Positions 54,366-64,000 of a stretch of DNA of 64,000 bases are shown in pieces; position 1 is the stretch's first letter, and each line of letters opens with the position of its first letter. The stretch spans positions 1 to 64,000 of the forward strand of contig QCPG01000002.1 of NCBI GenBank assembly GCA_003212615.1. Direction: 5' to 3'. Source of the DNA: Prochlorococcus sp. AG-436-E22. Its GTDB lineage: Bacteria; Cyanobacteriota; Cyanobacteriia; PCC-6307; Cyanobiaceae. The notes beneath the pieces are model-generated. The model had not been told where the DNA came from and made no database searches. It saw only the letters and a list, made by a program, of their open reading frames with translations. Both the position numbers and the translations under genes were made by a program.

Positions 54366-54472
54366 ATGATTTCAAGCTTAGTGGTATAAATAAAATTTGG
54401 TCTAGTCGCTTCTTAGTATTATTTCTTATATTTTTAGGTTGTATTTCAATTATCAATATTGCTTACGTTTAA
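54362..54472 (+). CDS. candidate small single-TM protein (36 aa)
   Basis: ATGA overlap with preceding ORF; MNDFKLSGINKIWSSRFLVLFLIFLGCISIINIAYV. Confidence 0.5.
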   Translation: MNDFKLSGINKIWSSRFLVLFLIFLGCISIINIAYV

Positions 54473-54506
54473 TTAATTGATTAATTCCCCAAACTTTTTT
54501 TGCAAT

Positions 54507-55877
54507 TTAGGCGGCTCTATATTTAGGAATATCTGCAGGATCTGACTTCATTTTAAACTCCTTATTCTTCAAAGTTTGTTTGTTAAACTCTCTATTTATT
54601 TTTATACCCAATATTTTTAGTTTTGATTCAAAATTTTCATAACCTCTATCCAAGTGCTCTAAACCATAGATTATACTAGTGCCTTCAGCTATAATCCCAG
54701 CAATTATTAATGCGGCTGAAGTCCTCAAATCTGATCCAACTAGATCCATCCCCTTAATTTTTTTAACACCTTTGATATGGGCTATATTTTTATTTAATTT
54801 TATATTTGCTCCCATTTTATTGAGTAAATGAACATGGTTCATTCTGTTTTCGAAAATTGTTTCAGTTATCTTTGATTCACCATTCGCGATTGCCATTAAA
54901 GTTGTAAATGGTGCTTGCAAATCAGTTGGAAATCCTGGGAAAGGAGCTGTTTCAATATCTACCCCTTTAATCTCTTTACTCTTGATTGTAATTGAATTAC
55001 CTTTAATCGTAATTTTACTTCCACTCTCTTGAAGCTTATTCGTGACAGCTTCAAGATGATTAGGAATTACAGGAGAAACTGTTATCGAAGAGGAAGTCGC
55101 TGCAGCAGCTATTAAAAAAGTGCCAGCTTCTATTCGATCTGGAATTACTTTATGAGTGCAACCACAAAGCTTATTAACACCATCAATGATTATTTTTTCT
55201 TTGCCCGAGTCGTAAATTTTTGCACCCATTTTATTTAGCATTTGGCATAAATCCTGAATTTCAGGTTCTCTTGCAGCATTCTCAATCGTAGTTCTTCCTT
55301 CCGCTAATGATGCCGCCATTATTAAAGTTTCAGTTGCTCCTACGCTTGGGCACTTTAATTTGATATGTGAACCATGCAGTTTATTAGTCTCGTACTTTAT
55401 TCTTGCTTTGACAATTCCTTCTTCAATAATAATTTCTGCTCCTAAGGCTTGAAGCCCATTTATGTGCTCATCTATGGGCCTTGAACCAATATTGCATCCT
55501 CCAGGCAAGGGGACTTTAGCCTCTCCATATTTACTTAATAATGCACCTATACAAAAGAAACTAGCTCTTAATCCATTAACAAGTTCATATGGAAGTTCTT
55601 TGATAGAAATATTTTTAGGATCTATCTCTAATCGATTGTTTTTTTGGATTAATTTAACACCTAAACTCTTTAGGATATTCCCCATTTTTTCAATATCAGT
55701 AAGTCGAGGAACATTCTCAAGAATTATTCTTTCATTAGTTAGCAATGATGAGGCTAATAAAACTAAGGCAGAATTCTTAGCGCCACTTATTTCAACTTTT
55801 CCATGTAAGTTACCTTGGCCAAAAATCTTTAAATTTTGAGATTTAAGATATGACTTCTTTTTGCTTACGCAAATCAT
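54507..55877 (-). CDS. murA: UDP-N-acetylglucosamine 1-carboxyvinyltransferase
   Basis: LHGKVEISGAKNSALVLLASSLL, PGGCNIGSRPIDEHINGL, DLRTSAALIIAGIIAEG. Confidence 0.96.
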   Translation of the reverse strand: MICVSKKKSYLKSQNLKIFGQGNLHGKVEISGAKNSALVLLASSLLTNERIILENVPRLTDIEKMGNILKSLGVKLIQKNNRLEIDPKNISIKELPYELVNGLRASFFCIGALLSKYGEAKVPLPGGCNIGSRPIDEHINGLQALGAEIIIEEGIVKARIKYETNKLHGSHIKLKCPSVGATETLIMAASLAEGRTTIENAAREPEIQDLCQMLNKMGAKIYDSGKEKIIIDGVNKLCGCTHKVIPDRIEAGTFLIAAAATSSSITVSPVIPNHLEAVTNKLQESGSKITIKGNSITIKSKEIKGVDIETAPFPGFPTDLQAPFTTLMAIANGESKITETIFENRMNHVHLLNKMGANIKLNKNIAHIKGVKKIKGMDLVGSDLRTSAALIIAGIIAEGTSIIYGLEHLDRGYENFESKLKILGIKINREFNKQTLKNKEFKMKSDPADIPKYRAA

Positions 55878-56198
55878 TAAGGCTTAATTTATTAGATTCA
55901 TCATGACAAACGATAACTTGTAAGTCCACCCTATGTAACGTCTTAAATATTAATTAAAAGTGAAAAGGTATTTTTTCATTTCTTAGAAAATAAAAATGCA
56001 ATAAATAATTGATCAAAACATTAATACAATTAAAATATATTTGATAACAAAATTTTCAATTTCCTCATAGAAAATACTTTTTTAAAAATAACTAGTAAAA
56101 ACAATAATCTAGTTAAAAGATTTAGATCATTCAAAAGAGGATCATCTCCAAAAGATCAAGACTTTTTTTGCATAGAGGGCACTCATCTCATTGAAGAA

Positions 56199-56912
56199 TT
56201 GTTGAAGTCTGGGAAAAATCCCTCAAAAATTTTAGTTACCGAAAAATGGCTAAAAAAGAATCAAAATCTAAGCAAAAATTTTCAACAGTCATTAATAAAT
56301 ATTGTCTCAGAGGAAGTTTTGGCATCTGCGATTTCAACAATTAATCCAGATGGGATAGCAGCTTTAGTAGAGATTTCATCAATACCTAATTATCAGTTTA
56401 ATAGTAAAGATGATTTTGTTCTTGTTCTCGATAGAATTCAAGATCCTGGGAATATGGGCAATCTTTTTAGAACTGCTCTAGCTGCTGGTGTTGATGCAAT
56501 TTTTTTAGCTGGAGGTGCGCACCCATTAAGCCAAAAGGTATTAAGGGCATCGTCTGGCGCAGTTTTTCACCTCCCATTTAAAAGATTTGAGGGTACTGAG
56601 GAAGAAAAAATAAATTCTTTATTAAAGTCTTTATCTGAATTGTCAAATGTAGGATTTAAGGTTTTTTCTACTAGTAGCCATAATAAAAGTTCAAAAAAAC
56701 CTTCAAAACCCTACTGGGAAATTGATTGGTCTAAGTCTACTGTCTTGATTTTGGGTAATGAGGGGCAAGGTATTCATGACAAAATTCAAGAAGCATTTAA
56801 TGAAACAATTACAATTCCGCATAGTAAGCTTGTAGAATCATTGAATGTGGCTTGCGTTGCAGTTCCGTTATTACTAGAACGAAAAAGAGTCGCATACACC
56901 TCTAATACGTAG
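56199..56912 (+). CDS. TrmH/SpoU family RNA methyltransferase (true N-terminus lies further upstream)
   Basis: LVLDRIQDPGNMGNLFRTALAAGVDAIFL, VLILGNEGQGI, IPHSKLVESLNVACVAVPLLLE; coordinates are from the first canonical start, see finding. Confidence 0.92.
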   Translation: MLKSGKNPSKILVTEKWLKKNQNLSKNFQQSLINIVSEEVLASAISTINPDGIAALVEISSIPNYQFNSKDDFVLVLDRIQDPGNMGNLFRTALAAGVDAIFLAGGAHPLSQKVLRASSGAVFHLPFKRFEGTEEEKINSLLKSLSELSNVGFKVFSTSSHNKSSKKPSKPYWEIDWSKSTVLILGNEGQGIHDKIQEAFNETITIPHSKLVESLNVACVAVPLLLERKRVAYTSNT

Positions 56913-56919
56913 ATAAAAA

Positions 56920-58359
56920 GTGACTGATTCAAGTTTTGATTTTGATTTAATCGTTATAGGAGCAGGATATGGAGGTTTTGATGCCGCCAAACATGCTGCT
57001 GGTAAGGGACTGAAAGTCGCAATAGTAGAATCTTCTGATATGGGAGGCACTTGTGTTAACAAGGGTTGTGTCCCCTCTAAAGCTCTTTTGGCTGCAAGTG
57101 GAAAAGTTAGAGAAATAGCTGATTATGAACATTTAGCTAAATTTGGTATTCATGCTTCTCCAGTAAGGTTTGAGAGATCAAAAATTGCAGATCATGCAAA
57201 TAATTTAGTTTTAAATGTTAGAGAAAATTTAACAAAAACTCTTAAAAGGAGTGGGGTTGAAATTATTTTGGGTATTGGAAGACTTGAAGGAAACCAAAAA
57301 GTGGGTGTAAGAGATAAAAACGGAGTTGATAGAATCTTTACTTGTAAGAATATTGTTATAGCGACTGGTTCTTCTCCTTTTGTTCCTCGTGGAATAACTT
57401 TGGATAATAGAACTGTATTTACTAGTGATGATGCAGTTAAACTTGAATGGCTCCCAAGATGGATAGCTATTATTGGAAGCGGATATATAGGATTGGAGTT
57501 TGCGGATGTTTACACAGCCCTAGGTTGTGAAGTGACTATGATTGAGGCTCTGGAAAATATAATGCCTACATTTGATCCAGATATTACAAAAATTGCGAAG
57601 AAGAACCTTATTCAATCAAGAGATATAGATACAAAATCAAATGTCTTTGCGACAAAAATAACACCTGGATGTCCTGTGAAAATAGAACTGACAGATGCAA
57701 AATCTCAAGAAGTTTTAGAAACTTTAGAAGTTGACGCTGTACTAGTGGCAACTGGTAGAAGTCCAAATAGTAATAACCTAAATCTTGAGTCTTTAGGGAT
57801 CGAAACAGTAAAAGGTTTCATTCCTATAGATGATCAAATGCGGGTTAAAAATGGTGAGGATATAATACCTAACATTTGGGCTGTTGGAGATGTAACTGGC
57901 AAATTAATGCTTGCTCATACAGCGGCAGCGCAAGGCACTATAGCCGTTGATAATATTTGCGGCGGTAACGTCGAGATTAACTATAAAAGTATCCCTGCTG
58001 CAACATTTACTCATCCTGAGATTAGTTCAGTTGGTCTCTCTGAAGCTGAAGCTAAAGAACTATCGGCAAAAGAAAATTTTCCTTTGGGAGTTGTCAAAAG
58101 TTTCTTTAAGGCTAATTCAAAAGCATTGGCTGAATTGGAGAGTGATGGGATGCTCAAGTTGATTTTTAATAAAGATAATGGGAAAGTGTTAGGTGCTCAT
58201 ATTTTTGGGTTACATGCAGCTGATTTAATTCAAGAAATTTCAAACGCCATTTCAAGAAACCAAGATGTAATTGAATTATCTACTGAAGTACATACTCATC
58301 CTACACTTAGTGAAGTAGTTGAGGTCGCATATAAACAAGCTGCTTCTCAAATAAAATAG
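56920..58359 (+). CDS. lpdA: dihydrolipoamide dehydrogenase
   Basis: LIVIGAGYGGFDAAKHAA, GGTCVNKGCVPSKALL redox motif, ATGRSPN, HTHPTLSEVV; GTG start. Confidence 0.95.
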   Translation: MTDSSFDFDLIVIGAGYGGFDAAKHAAGKGLKVAIVESSDMGGTCVNKGCVPSKALLAASGKVREIADYEHLAKFGIHASPVRFERSKIADHANNLVLNVRENLTKTLKRSGVEIILGIGRLEGNQKVGVRDKNGVDRIFTCKNIVIATGSSPFVPRGITLDNRTVFTSDDAVKLEWLPRWIAIIGSGYIGLEFADVYTALGCEVTMIEALENIMPTFDPDITKIAKKNLIQSRDIDTKSNVFATKITPGCPVKIELTDAKSQEVLETLEVDAVLVATGRSPNSNNLNLESLGIETVKGFIPIDDQMRVKNGEDIIPNIWAVGDVTGKLMLAHTAAAQGTIAVDNICGGNVEINYKSIPAATFTHPEISSVGLSEAEAKELSAKENFPLGVVKSFFKANSKALAELESDGMLKLIFNKDNGKVLGAHIFGLHAADLIQEISNAISRNQDVIELSTEVHTHPTLSEVVEVAYKQAASQIK

Positions 58360-58371
58360 TATTTATAATTA

Positions 58372-59259
58372 ATGGAAATAAGACGTAGGCCACCAAATCC
58401 AACCGTAAGGGTAGAAAATTTAGAATATGCTGTACCTCATAGAGAAGCACAAGCAAAAAATATTCTCGAAGAAATTGTATGGCATAAGGACATAGAAATA
58501 AAGAATTTTAAAAAAATAGTTTCTTTAGAAGATCTTGTAAAGAAGATTAGTAATCTTCCTGCTCCTAAAGATTTCTTCAAAAGTATCTTGGAGTCGAAAA
58601 TTAAACCAGGGGTGATTGCTGAGATTAAAAAAGCTAGTCCTAGTAAAGGTGTTATCAGAGAAGATTTTCATCCGGAAGAGATAGCTCCTTGTTATGAAGG
58701 ATTAGGGGCATCATGTATCTCAGTGCTAACCGATAAAAGGTTTTTTCAAGGTAGTTTTGAAATACTCGAAACTGTAAGGAAATCAACTAATCTACCTTTA
58801 CTTTGCAAGGATTTTATTATTTCTGCTTATCAGATTTATAAAGCAAGGTTATCTGGTGCTGATGCAATATTATTAATCGCGGCGATCTTAAGCGATGATG
58901 ACTTAATTTATTTAAAAAAAATTGCTGATAATTTAAGGATGAGCGTTCTTATTGAAGTTCACAACGAGAATGAATTAGAAAGGATATTAAAGTTAAAATC
59001 TTTCAATTTAATTGGAATAAACAATAGAGACTTAAAGACTTTTAAAACAGATTTAAAAACTTCAATGGATTTGATGAATATATATTCAGATATATTTTCA
59101 AAACAAAATATTATTCCTATTAGTGAATCCGGAATTAATTCTGCAGAAGATTTGGAATCCCTTAGATCTGTTGGGATTAAGGGAGTATTAATTGGTGAAA
59201 CTTTCATGAGAGAAAGTGATATTGAAAAATCTTTCAAGAAATTATTTAACTCAATTTAA
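58372..59259 (+). CDS. trpC: indole-3-glycerol-phosphate synthase
   Basis: [60 protein letters not shown]. Confidence 0.96.
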   Translation: MEIRRRPPNPTVRVENLEYAVPHREAQAKNILEEIVWHKDIEIKNFKKIVSLEDLVKKISNLPAPKDFFKSILESKIKPGVIAEIKKASPSKGVIREDFHPEEIAPCYEGLGASCISVLTDKRFFQGSFEILETVRKSTNLPLLCKDFIISAYQIYKARLSGADAILLIAAILSDDDLIYLKKIADNLRMSVLIEVHNENELERILKLKSFNLIGINNRDLKTFKTDLKTSMDLMNIYSDIFSKQNIIPISESGINSAEDLESLRSVGIKGVLIGETFMRESDIEKSFKKLFNSI

Positions 59260-59314
59260 TTGTGGTTTCAAATCGTGCTATAAAATTGAATAAACAGAGT
59301 TGTACTAAAAATAT

Positions 59315-59986
59315 ATGCAGGCCGTAATACTAACCGGTATGGTTGCAGGATTTGTACATGTTGTTAGTGGTGCAGATCATTTAATTGCAATGGCACCAGC
59401 AGCTATTAATAATCCCAATAAAGCTCTTAACAATAGTTTTTCATGGGGCCTAGGACACTCTTCTGGCATCCTCTTGTTAGCTTTCTTAGCGATTTTTATT
59501 AAGGATATTACGCAATTAAACAAATTTTCCAATATTGCCGAATTCTTAGTGGGAATTTCTCTTCTACTTGTTGGAGTATTTGCTATAAAAAGTTCTTTTC
59601 AATTAAGAATCCACTCGCACTCTCATAAGCATGAGAATGGAATTGCCCATCGTCACTTTCACTTTCATGTTAAGGAACAAAAAAACAATAATAATCACTC
59701 CCATGCTTTAACAGGTTTAGGATTGCTCCACGGTATAGCTGGAGGTTCACATTTTCTTGCAGTTCTTCCTGCTTTAGCACTACCTTTAACAAGTGCTTGC
59801 TTATATTTGATTTCATATTTAATTGGTTCACTAATTAGTATGAATCTTTTCACTTGTTTAATATCTTTTACGACCTTTAAAGCAAGTCAACAATTTATTA
59901 AAAGATTTATAGCTACAGCAGGAGGGCTTTCCATTTCTATGGGATTATTTTGGATTCAAAGAAGTGCTGCTGTTTTTTTGAATTAA
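59315..59986 (+). CDS. HupE/UreJ-like nickel permease candidate
   Basis: HVVSGADHLIAMAP, SWGLGHSSGI, His-rich loop HSHSHKHENGIAHRHFHFHVKEQKNNNNHSHALTG, LLHGIAGGSHFLAVLPAL. Confidence 0.8.
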   Translation: MQAVILTGMVAGFVHVVSGADHLIAMAPAAINNPNKALNNSFSWGLGHSSGILLLAFLAIFIKDITQLNKFSNIAEFLVGISLLLVGVFAIKSSFQLRIHSHSHKHENGIAHRHFHFHVKEQKNNNNHSHALTGLGLLHGIAGGSHFLAVLPALALPLTSACLYLISYLIGSLISMNLFTCLISFTTFKASQQFIKRFIATAGGLSISMGLFWIQRSAAVFLN

Positions 59987-59994
59987 AGAAATTT

Positions 59995-60264
59995 TTATAA
60001 TTTAGGAATCATTAATTTAGAGGTGATAATACCAATTATGTTTTCGTTATTTACTAGTCCAAATTTATTACTATCCTCGCTAAATTCGATATTATCACCA
60101 AGTACCTCTATATTATTTTGATTCACTGAATTTATCCTTTTTATAAGTTTTTTATTTTTAAGTGGATGATTAAAAATAACTATTTGTCGATGTTTTAGCC
60201 TTGATTTATTTTTTTTATATTCTTTAAAAAATACTATATCCCCTTCTTCAAGCGAAGGTAACAT
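59995..60264 (-). CDS. sodX: S26-type peptidase, Ni-SOD maturation protease (SodX)-like; true start upstream
   Basis: MLPSLEEGDIVFFKE, LIKRINSV, EVLGDNIEFSEDSNKFG; immediately downstream of sodN; coordinates from the first ATG, see finding. Confidence 0.85.
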   Translation of the reverse strand: MLPSLEEGDIVFFKEYKKNKSRLKHRQIVIFNHPLKNKKLIKRINSVNQNNIEVLGDNIEFSEDSNKFGLVNNENIIGIITSKLMIPKL

Positions 60265-60347
60265 AGAGTCACCACTAACAATAGCGGTTTTTCTTAAACC
60301 TAAGATAAATAAAATTAAGTCAAAAAAACTTTTGAAAATAATTTAAA

Positions 60348-60821
60348 TTAACTAGCTTTTACAAAAGCATCTGATCTTCCTTTTGATGCCCAGAAAATAT
60401 TATGAATCTTTTCTACATAACTCATTAATTCTTCAGCTTGAGCTAAATCAATATTAACTTTGCAAGCACTGCATAATTTAGCTGCCTTCCAAATAGTTTC
60501 ATGTAGGTCTGGATAAGTTTCCAAATGGACAGGTTTAAAATAGTCTGTCCACAAAATTAGAATTTCTTTTTTTGTTTCTTTTGCTTGCTCTTCTTTAATT
60601 GCAACATATCTAGAAAATGTATTACTGTAAGCAGCCCACTCTTCAGAGTTAGTACTTGAGGGAGCATCTAGTGCAATAAGTTTTTTAGTCATTGACAAAA
60701 CTGCTTCAGCAGCAACTCTCGTAGATGCTGGATCATAAACACCACAAGGACCATCACAGTGAGCATGCACTGTCATTGGGGATTTTTTATCTAGAAAAGA
60801 ATTGATGAATTTACTTAACAT
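60348..60821 (-). CDS. sodN: nickel superoxide dismutase
   Basis: Nickel-hook HCDGPCGVYDP following a short propeptide (MLSKFINSFLDKKSPMTVHA). Confidence 0.97.
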   Translation of the reverse strand: MLSKFINSFLDKKSPMTVHAHCDGPCGVYDPASTRVAAEAVLSMTKKLIALDAPSSTNSEEWAAYSNTFSRYVAIKEEQAKETKKEILILWTDYFKPVHLETYPDLHETIWKAAKLCSACKVNIDLAQAEELMSYVEKIHNIFWASKGRSDAFVKAS

Positions 60822-60899
60822 TTCGAATATTTGGTGTTGTATATATATTACTTGTAGATTAACTAAATTGAAAAGTCTTAGATATTTTTCTTACCTAAT

Positions 60900-61472
60900 T
60901 TAATTGACTTTTAATAATTCCACTTCAAATATCAAAGTCGCATTAGCAGGTATTACATTTCCTGCTCCTCTTGATCCATAACCAAGTTCAGGAGGAATTG
61001 TTAATTTTCTTTTTCCTCCAACCTTCATACCTGGGACACCTTCGTCCCAACCTTTTATTACTCGTCCGGCTCCTAAAGGAAAGCTGAAAGGAGCTCTACC
61101 TATACTTGTATCGAATTGTGTTCCGTCTTCTAGAGTTCCTGTGTAATTTACAGTAACTGTTTGCCCAGCGATGGCTTCATCTCCTTCCCCATTTACGATA
61201 TCCACAATAATTAGACCACTTTCTGTAGTCCTTGAGTTGCTTTCTGATGGTGTTTCTTCTGCCATAGCGAAAAATATAGGATTTGGATCTGATGGGTCTA
61301 GTTCAAATAAATTATTATTTGAAACATTTGATGATTTTGCAACAGGTGTTTTTTGAACTGACTGCGTTTCTGATTCCGCAGCATTAACAACTTGTGGTGA
61401 ATTAAATTGACTGAAAAGAGTTAATGAAACACAAAAAACAAAAACTGCAAAACTAATAAAGACTTCTTTCAC
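60900..61472 (-). CDS. FKBP-type peptidyl-prolyl cis-trans isomerase with signal peptide
   Basis: [66 protein letters not shown]. Confidence 0.95.
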   Translation of the reverse strand: MKEVFISFAVFVFCVSLTLFSQFNSPQVVNAAESETQSVQKTPVAKSSNVSNNNLFELDPSDPNPIFFAMAEETPSESNSRTTESGLIIVDIVNGEGDEAIAGQTVTVNYTGTLEDGTQFDTSIGRAPFSFPLGAGRVIKGWDEGVPGMKVGGKRKLTIPPELGYGSRGAGNVIPANATLIFEVELLKVN

Positions 61473-61558
61473 TTAAATTTTGAAAGTCACTAAAACTAAG
61501 TTTACAGAATGAAGGTACAATAAATGGGTGATTATAAATTTAATTTCGTAATTTTAGA

Positions 61559-63046
61559 TTGTTAATACCGACTCAAATTAAAAGTTTAAGACAATATTTT
61601 TACCCTTGTTTAGGAGGAATTCTAGGAGGCATTTCTGTTTCAACTCACTTTTGGCTAATTTTTATGCCGATATCTTTATTTATTTTATGGAAGGGAAGTG
61701 AGAGAAAAATAGCAAATTTTTGGTGGGGGTTTTTCTTTGTTTTAATAAGCCATTCATGGTTATATGATCTTCATCCATTGACATGGCTTGGGTTTTCATG
61801 GCTTGCAAGTTTAATAATCACTATTTCAATATTATTATTTTGTGCTTTTTTGGGTGGATTATTAGTTTATCTATGGGGATTATTAGTTGAAATAATTCTC
61901 TGGAAAGAGGATGTTTTTAAAATGAAAATATTAACTTTAACGGTAAAAGTATTTTTTTTATCTTTGACTTGGGGGATTGGTGAATTGATACTTTCTCAAA
62001 CACCTTTGTTTTGGATAGGATTAGGAGAGAGTCTTGTTCCAGGTGATATTTATCTTGCGGGTTTGGCAAGATGGATTGGCGCAAGTGGTTTATGTGTTTT
62101 TCAATTATTGATTGGATTTTGGATTTTTTTTAGTCACGGTAGATGGATAAGAAAACTTCACTTTAAAAAAATATTTCTATTAGGCCTTTTAGTTATTATT
62201 TTCTTACATTTATTTGGAGGTTTAATAACTCCAATAAAAAGAAATTATGAATATCCAGTTGCTATTTGGCAAACGAATATACCAACAAGAGAAAAATTAA
62301 AAATAGATGATGAATTTATTAAAGAAAAACAATCTGTCGCTCAAAAATATGCTTTATCCAACAAAGCAAAACTTCTTGTTGCTCCTGAAGGAACTCTATC
62401 TAATAATTTTTATTTATCTAAAGGAATTAAGGTTAATACTTTGGCAGGAGGGTTCAGAAATTCACAAAATGAGTTAAGAAGTTCTTTTCTAGGATTTCAA
62501 ATTGGAGATAAATCTTTTACCTCTTTTATAGATAAAAATAGACTTGTTCCTTTAGGTGAAAAAATACCTAGATTTCTAGTTAGTTTTTCAAGAGGATTAT
62601 CTGCAGTAGGAGGAATTCAACCAGGCTCTGATTCAAGATTTTTTGATCCTAAATTTACACCTCCATTAGCAGTAGCCATCTGTTATGAAATTAGTGATGG
62701 ATTGAAAATAAGAGAGGCTATTAATAGCGGTGCAAAACTAATAATAACTGCAGCAAATTTAGATCCCTATCCAGCTAAGCTTTATAATCAATTCCTATCT
62801 TTGGCTAGATTAAGAAGTATTGAAAATAAGAGAAATAATTTACTCGTATCAAACACGGGGCCTTCGGGTTTGATTCAGGATGATGGGAAAATAATTCAGC
62901 TTCTAGATTTAAATGTTGAGCAAAATGAAATAGTTTTCCCTAATTTTTCCTCCGAAAAGACTTTCTATACAAAATTTGGAGATAAACCTATTTTGTTATT
63001 ATTTATATTTTTTATGGGATTAAATTTATTTTGGCAAATTAATTAA
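61559..63046 (+). CDS. lnt: apolipoprotein N-acyltransferase-like CN-hydrolase
   Basis: N-terminal multi-TM region then nitrilase-like [12 protein letters not shown] / [10 protein letters not shown] / [15 protein letters not shown] start. Confidence 0.85.
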   Translation: MLIPTQIKSLRQYFYPCLGGILGGISVSTHFWLIFMPISLFILWKGSERKIANFWWGFFFVLISHSWLYDLHPLTWLGFSWLASLIITISILLFCAFLGGLLVYLWGLLVEIILWKEDVFKMKILTLTVKVFFLSLTWGIGELILSQTPLFWIGLGESLVPGDIYLAGLARWIGASGLCVFQLLIGFWIFFSHGRWIRKLHFKKIFLLGLLVIIFLHLFGGLITPIKRNYEYPVAIWQTNIPTREKLKIDDEFIKEKQSVAQKYALSNKAKLLVAPEGTLSNNFYLSKGIKVNTLAGGFRNSQNELRSSFLGFQIGDKSFTSFIDKNRLVPLGEKIPRFLVSFSRGLSAVGGIQPGSDSRFFDPKFTPPLAVAICYEISDGLKIREAINSGAKLIITAANLDPYPAKLYNQFLSLARLRSIENKRNNLLVSNTGPSGLIQDDGKIIQLLDLNVEQNEIVFPNFSSEKTFYTKFGDKPILLLFIFFMGLNLFWQIN

Positions 63047-64000
63047 TCCACCACCTAATAAAATTTCTCCTTTATAAAAAACTGCAGCTTGTCCGGGCGT
63101 TACAGAACTTTGACTTTCTTTAAAAATTAATTTAAATCTTTTAGTTGGATTATCTAAATTTTTCAAAGGAATTAAAGTTCCTTTTACTGGATGACTTCTA
63201 TATCTGATTTGTGCTTCTACTTCTATCTCTTGCTTAGGTTCTTCGATTGAAACCCAGTTAACCTTACTAATTATTGCTTCTCTATTAAATAGATCACTTT
63301 TATCTGCTACATACACTATGTTTTTTCCCTTGTCTAAACTTTTTACATATAATGGTTCCGGCCAAGCAATGCCCAAACCTTTTCTTTGACCTACCGTAAA
63401 GTGCTGAATACCATTGTGAGTTCCTAGGACTTTACCATTTACATGCATAATTTCTCCTTCTTTGGGATCAATATGTTTATCGATAAATCTTTGCATTGAT
63501 CCATAATGCTCAACTAAACATAAATCTTGACTTTCTGGTTTTTGAGCAGTTCTAAGGCCTAACCTTAGGGCTTCCTTTCTTGTTTCTTCTTTTTTCATTT
63601 CACCAAGAGGAAACTCTAATCTGCTTAGTACTTCTTGTGAGAGAGAATAAAGAAAATAACTTTGGTCTTTGTTCTCGTCAGCACCTCTGAGAAGAAGGAA
63701 GTCCTTAAATATAAAGCTCTTGCAATCAAGTTTTTCAACATAAGATGATTTTTTTATCCTTGCGTAATGTCCGGTCGCAATATGAGTAAAGTCTTTTTTG
63801 TTTATTGCATAATTAAGCATCTCTTCAAACTTCACATTCTTGTTGCACATCGAACATGGAAGTGGAGTGAATCCTTTCTCATAGCTTTCAGTTGTTTTTT
63901 TGATTACCTCTCTTTCGAATATTTCTCTTGAATCTATTATTTTATGGTTAATTCCTAAATCTTCACAAAGGCCAGCAGCATCTACTAATCCTTCAGAACA
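63026..64000 (-). CDS. mnmA: tRNA-specific 2-thiouridylase, N-terminus beyond window edge
   Basis: [61 protein letters not shown]; frame stays open from the tracked Met through 64000 ([16 protein letters not shown]...[16 protein letters not shown]). Confidence 0.93.
   Translation of the reverse strand, partial: CSEGLVDAAGLCEDLGINHKIIDSREIFEREVIKKTTESYEKGFTPLPCSMCNKNVKFEEMLNYAINKKDFTHIATGHYARIKKSSYVEKLDCKSFIFKDFLLLRGADENKDQSYFLYSLSQEVLSRLEFPLGEMKKEETRKEALRLGLRTAQKPESQDLCLVEHYGSMQRFIDKHIDPKEGEIMHVNGKVLGTHNGIQHFTVGQRKGLGIAWPEPLYVKSLDKGKNIVYVADKSDLFNREAIISKVNWVSIEEPKQEIEVEAQIRYRSHPVKGTLIPLKNLDNPTKRFKLIFKESQSSVTPGQAAVFYKGEILLGGGLINLPK

Noticed and set aside
1-64000. CRISPR arrays, transposons, prophage, restriction-modification or toxin-antitoxin systems
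   Set aside because: I saw no regularly spaced repeats, transposase/integrase motifs, phage structural genes or defence-type domains in the translated ORFs; content is core metabolism.

Overview
The window is ordinary core chromosome of a small, AT-rich, densely packed marine picocyanobacterium. Gene content and order fit a high-light Prochlorococcus-type genome, but this is inferred from protein families only; no database was searched. I can support about 56 protein genes, four tRNAs (Val-GAC, Gly-TCC, His-GTG, Leu-CAA) and one SRP (4.5S) RNA. Recognisable blocks are: kaiB-kaiC without kaiA, next to rplU-rpmA and an NblS-like kinase; purD/purC; an Omp85-lpxC-fabZ-lpxA-lpxB envelope cluster; clpP-clpR; ilvC-cobD; ftsZ-ftsQ-ddl; and a nickel block (HupE-like permease, SodX-like peptidase, Ni-SOD). 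I see no prophage, transposon, CRISPR array or defence island, and no convincing undescribed multi-gene system. The best leads are: (1) two genes (SodX-like peptidase and SpoU-type RNA methyltransferase) whose conserved N-termini, including the SodX catalytic Ser, are in frame upstream of the first ATG/GTG/TTG; (2) a tandem pair of tiny membrane-protein ORFs (35 and 36 aa) overlapping by ATGA, absent from the ORF track; (3) a GC-rich hairpin in the largest noncoding gap, upstream of the HU gene; (4) a possible divergent GIY-YIG domain protein; (5) seven convergent gene pairs that overlap at their 3' ends.
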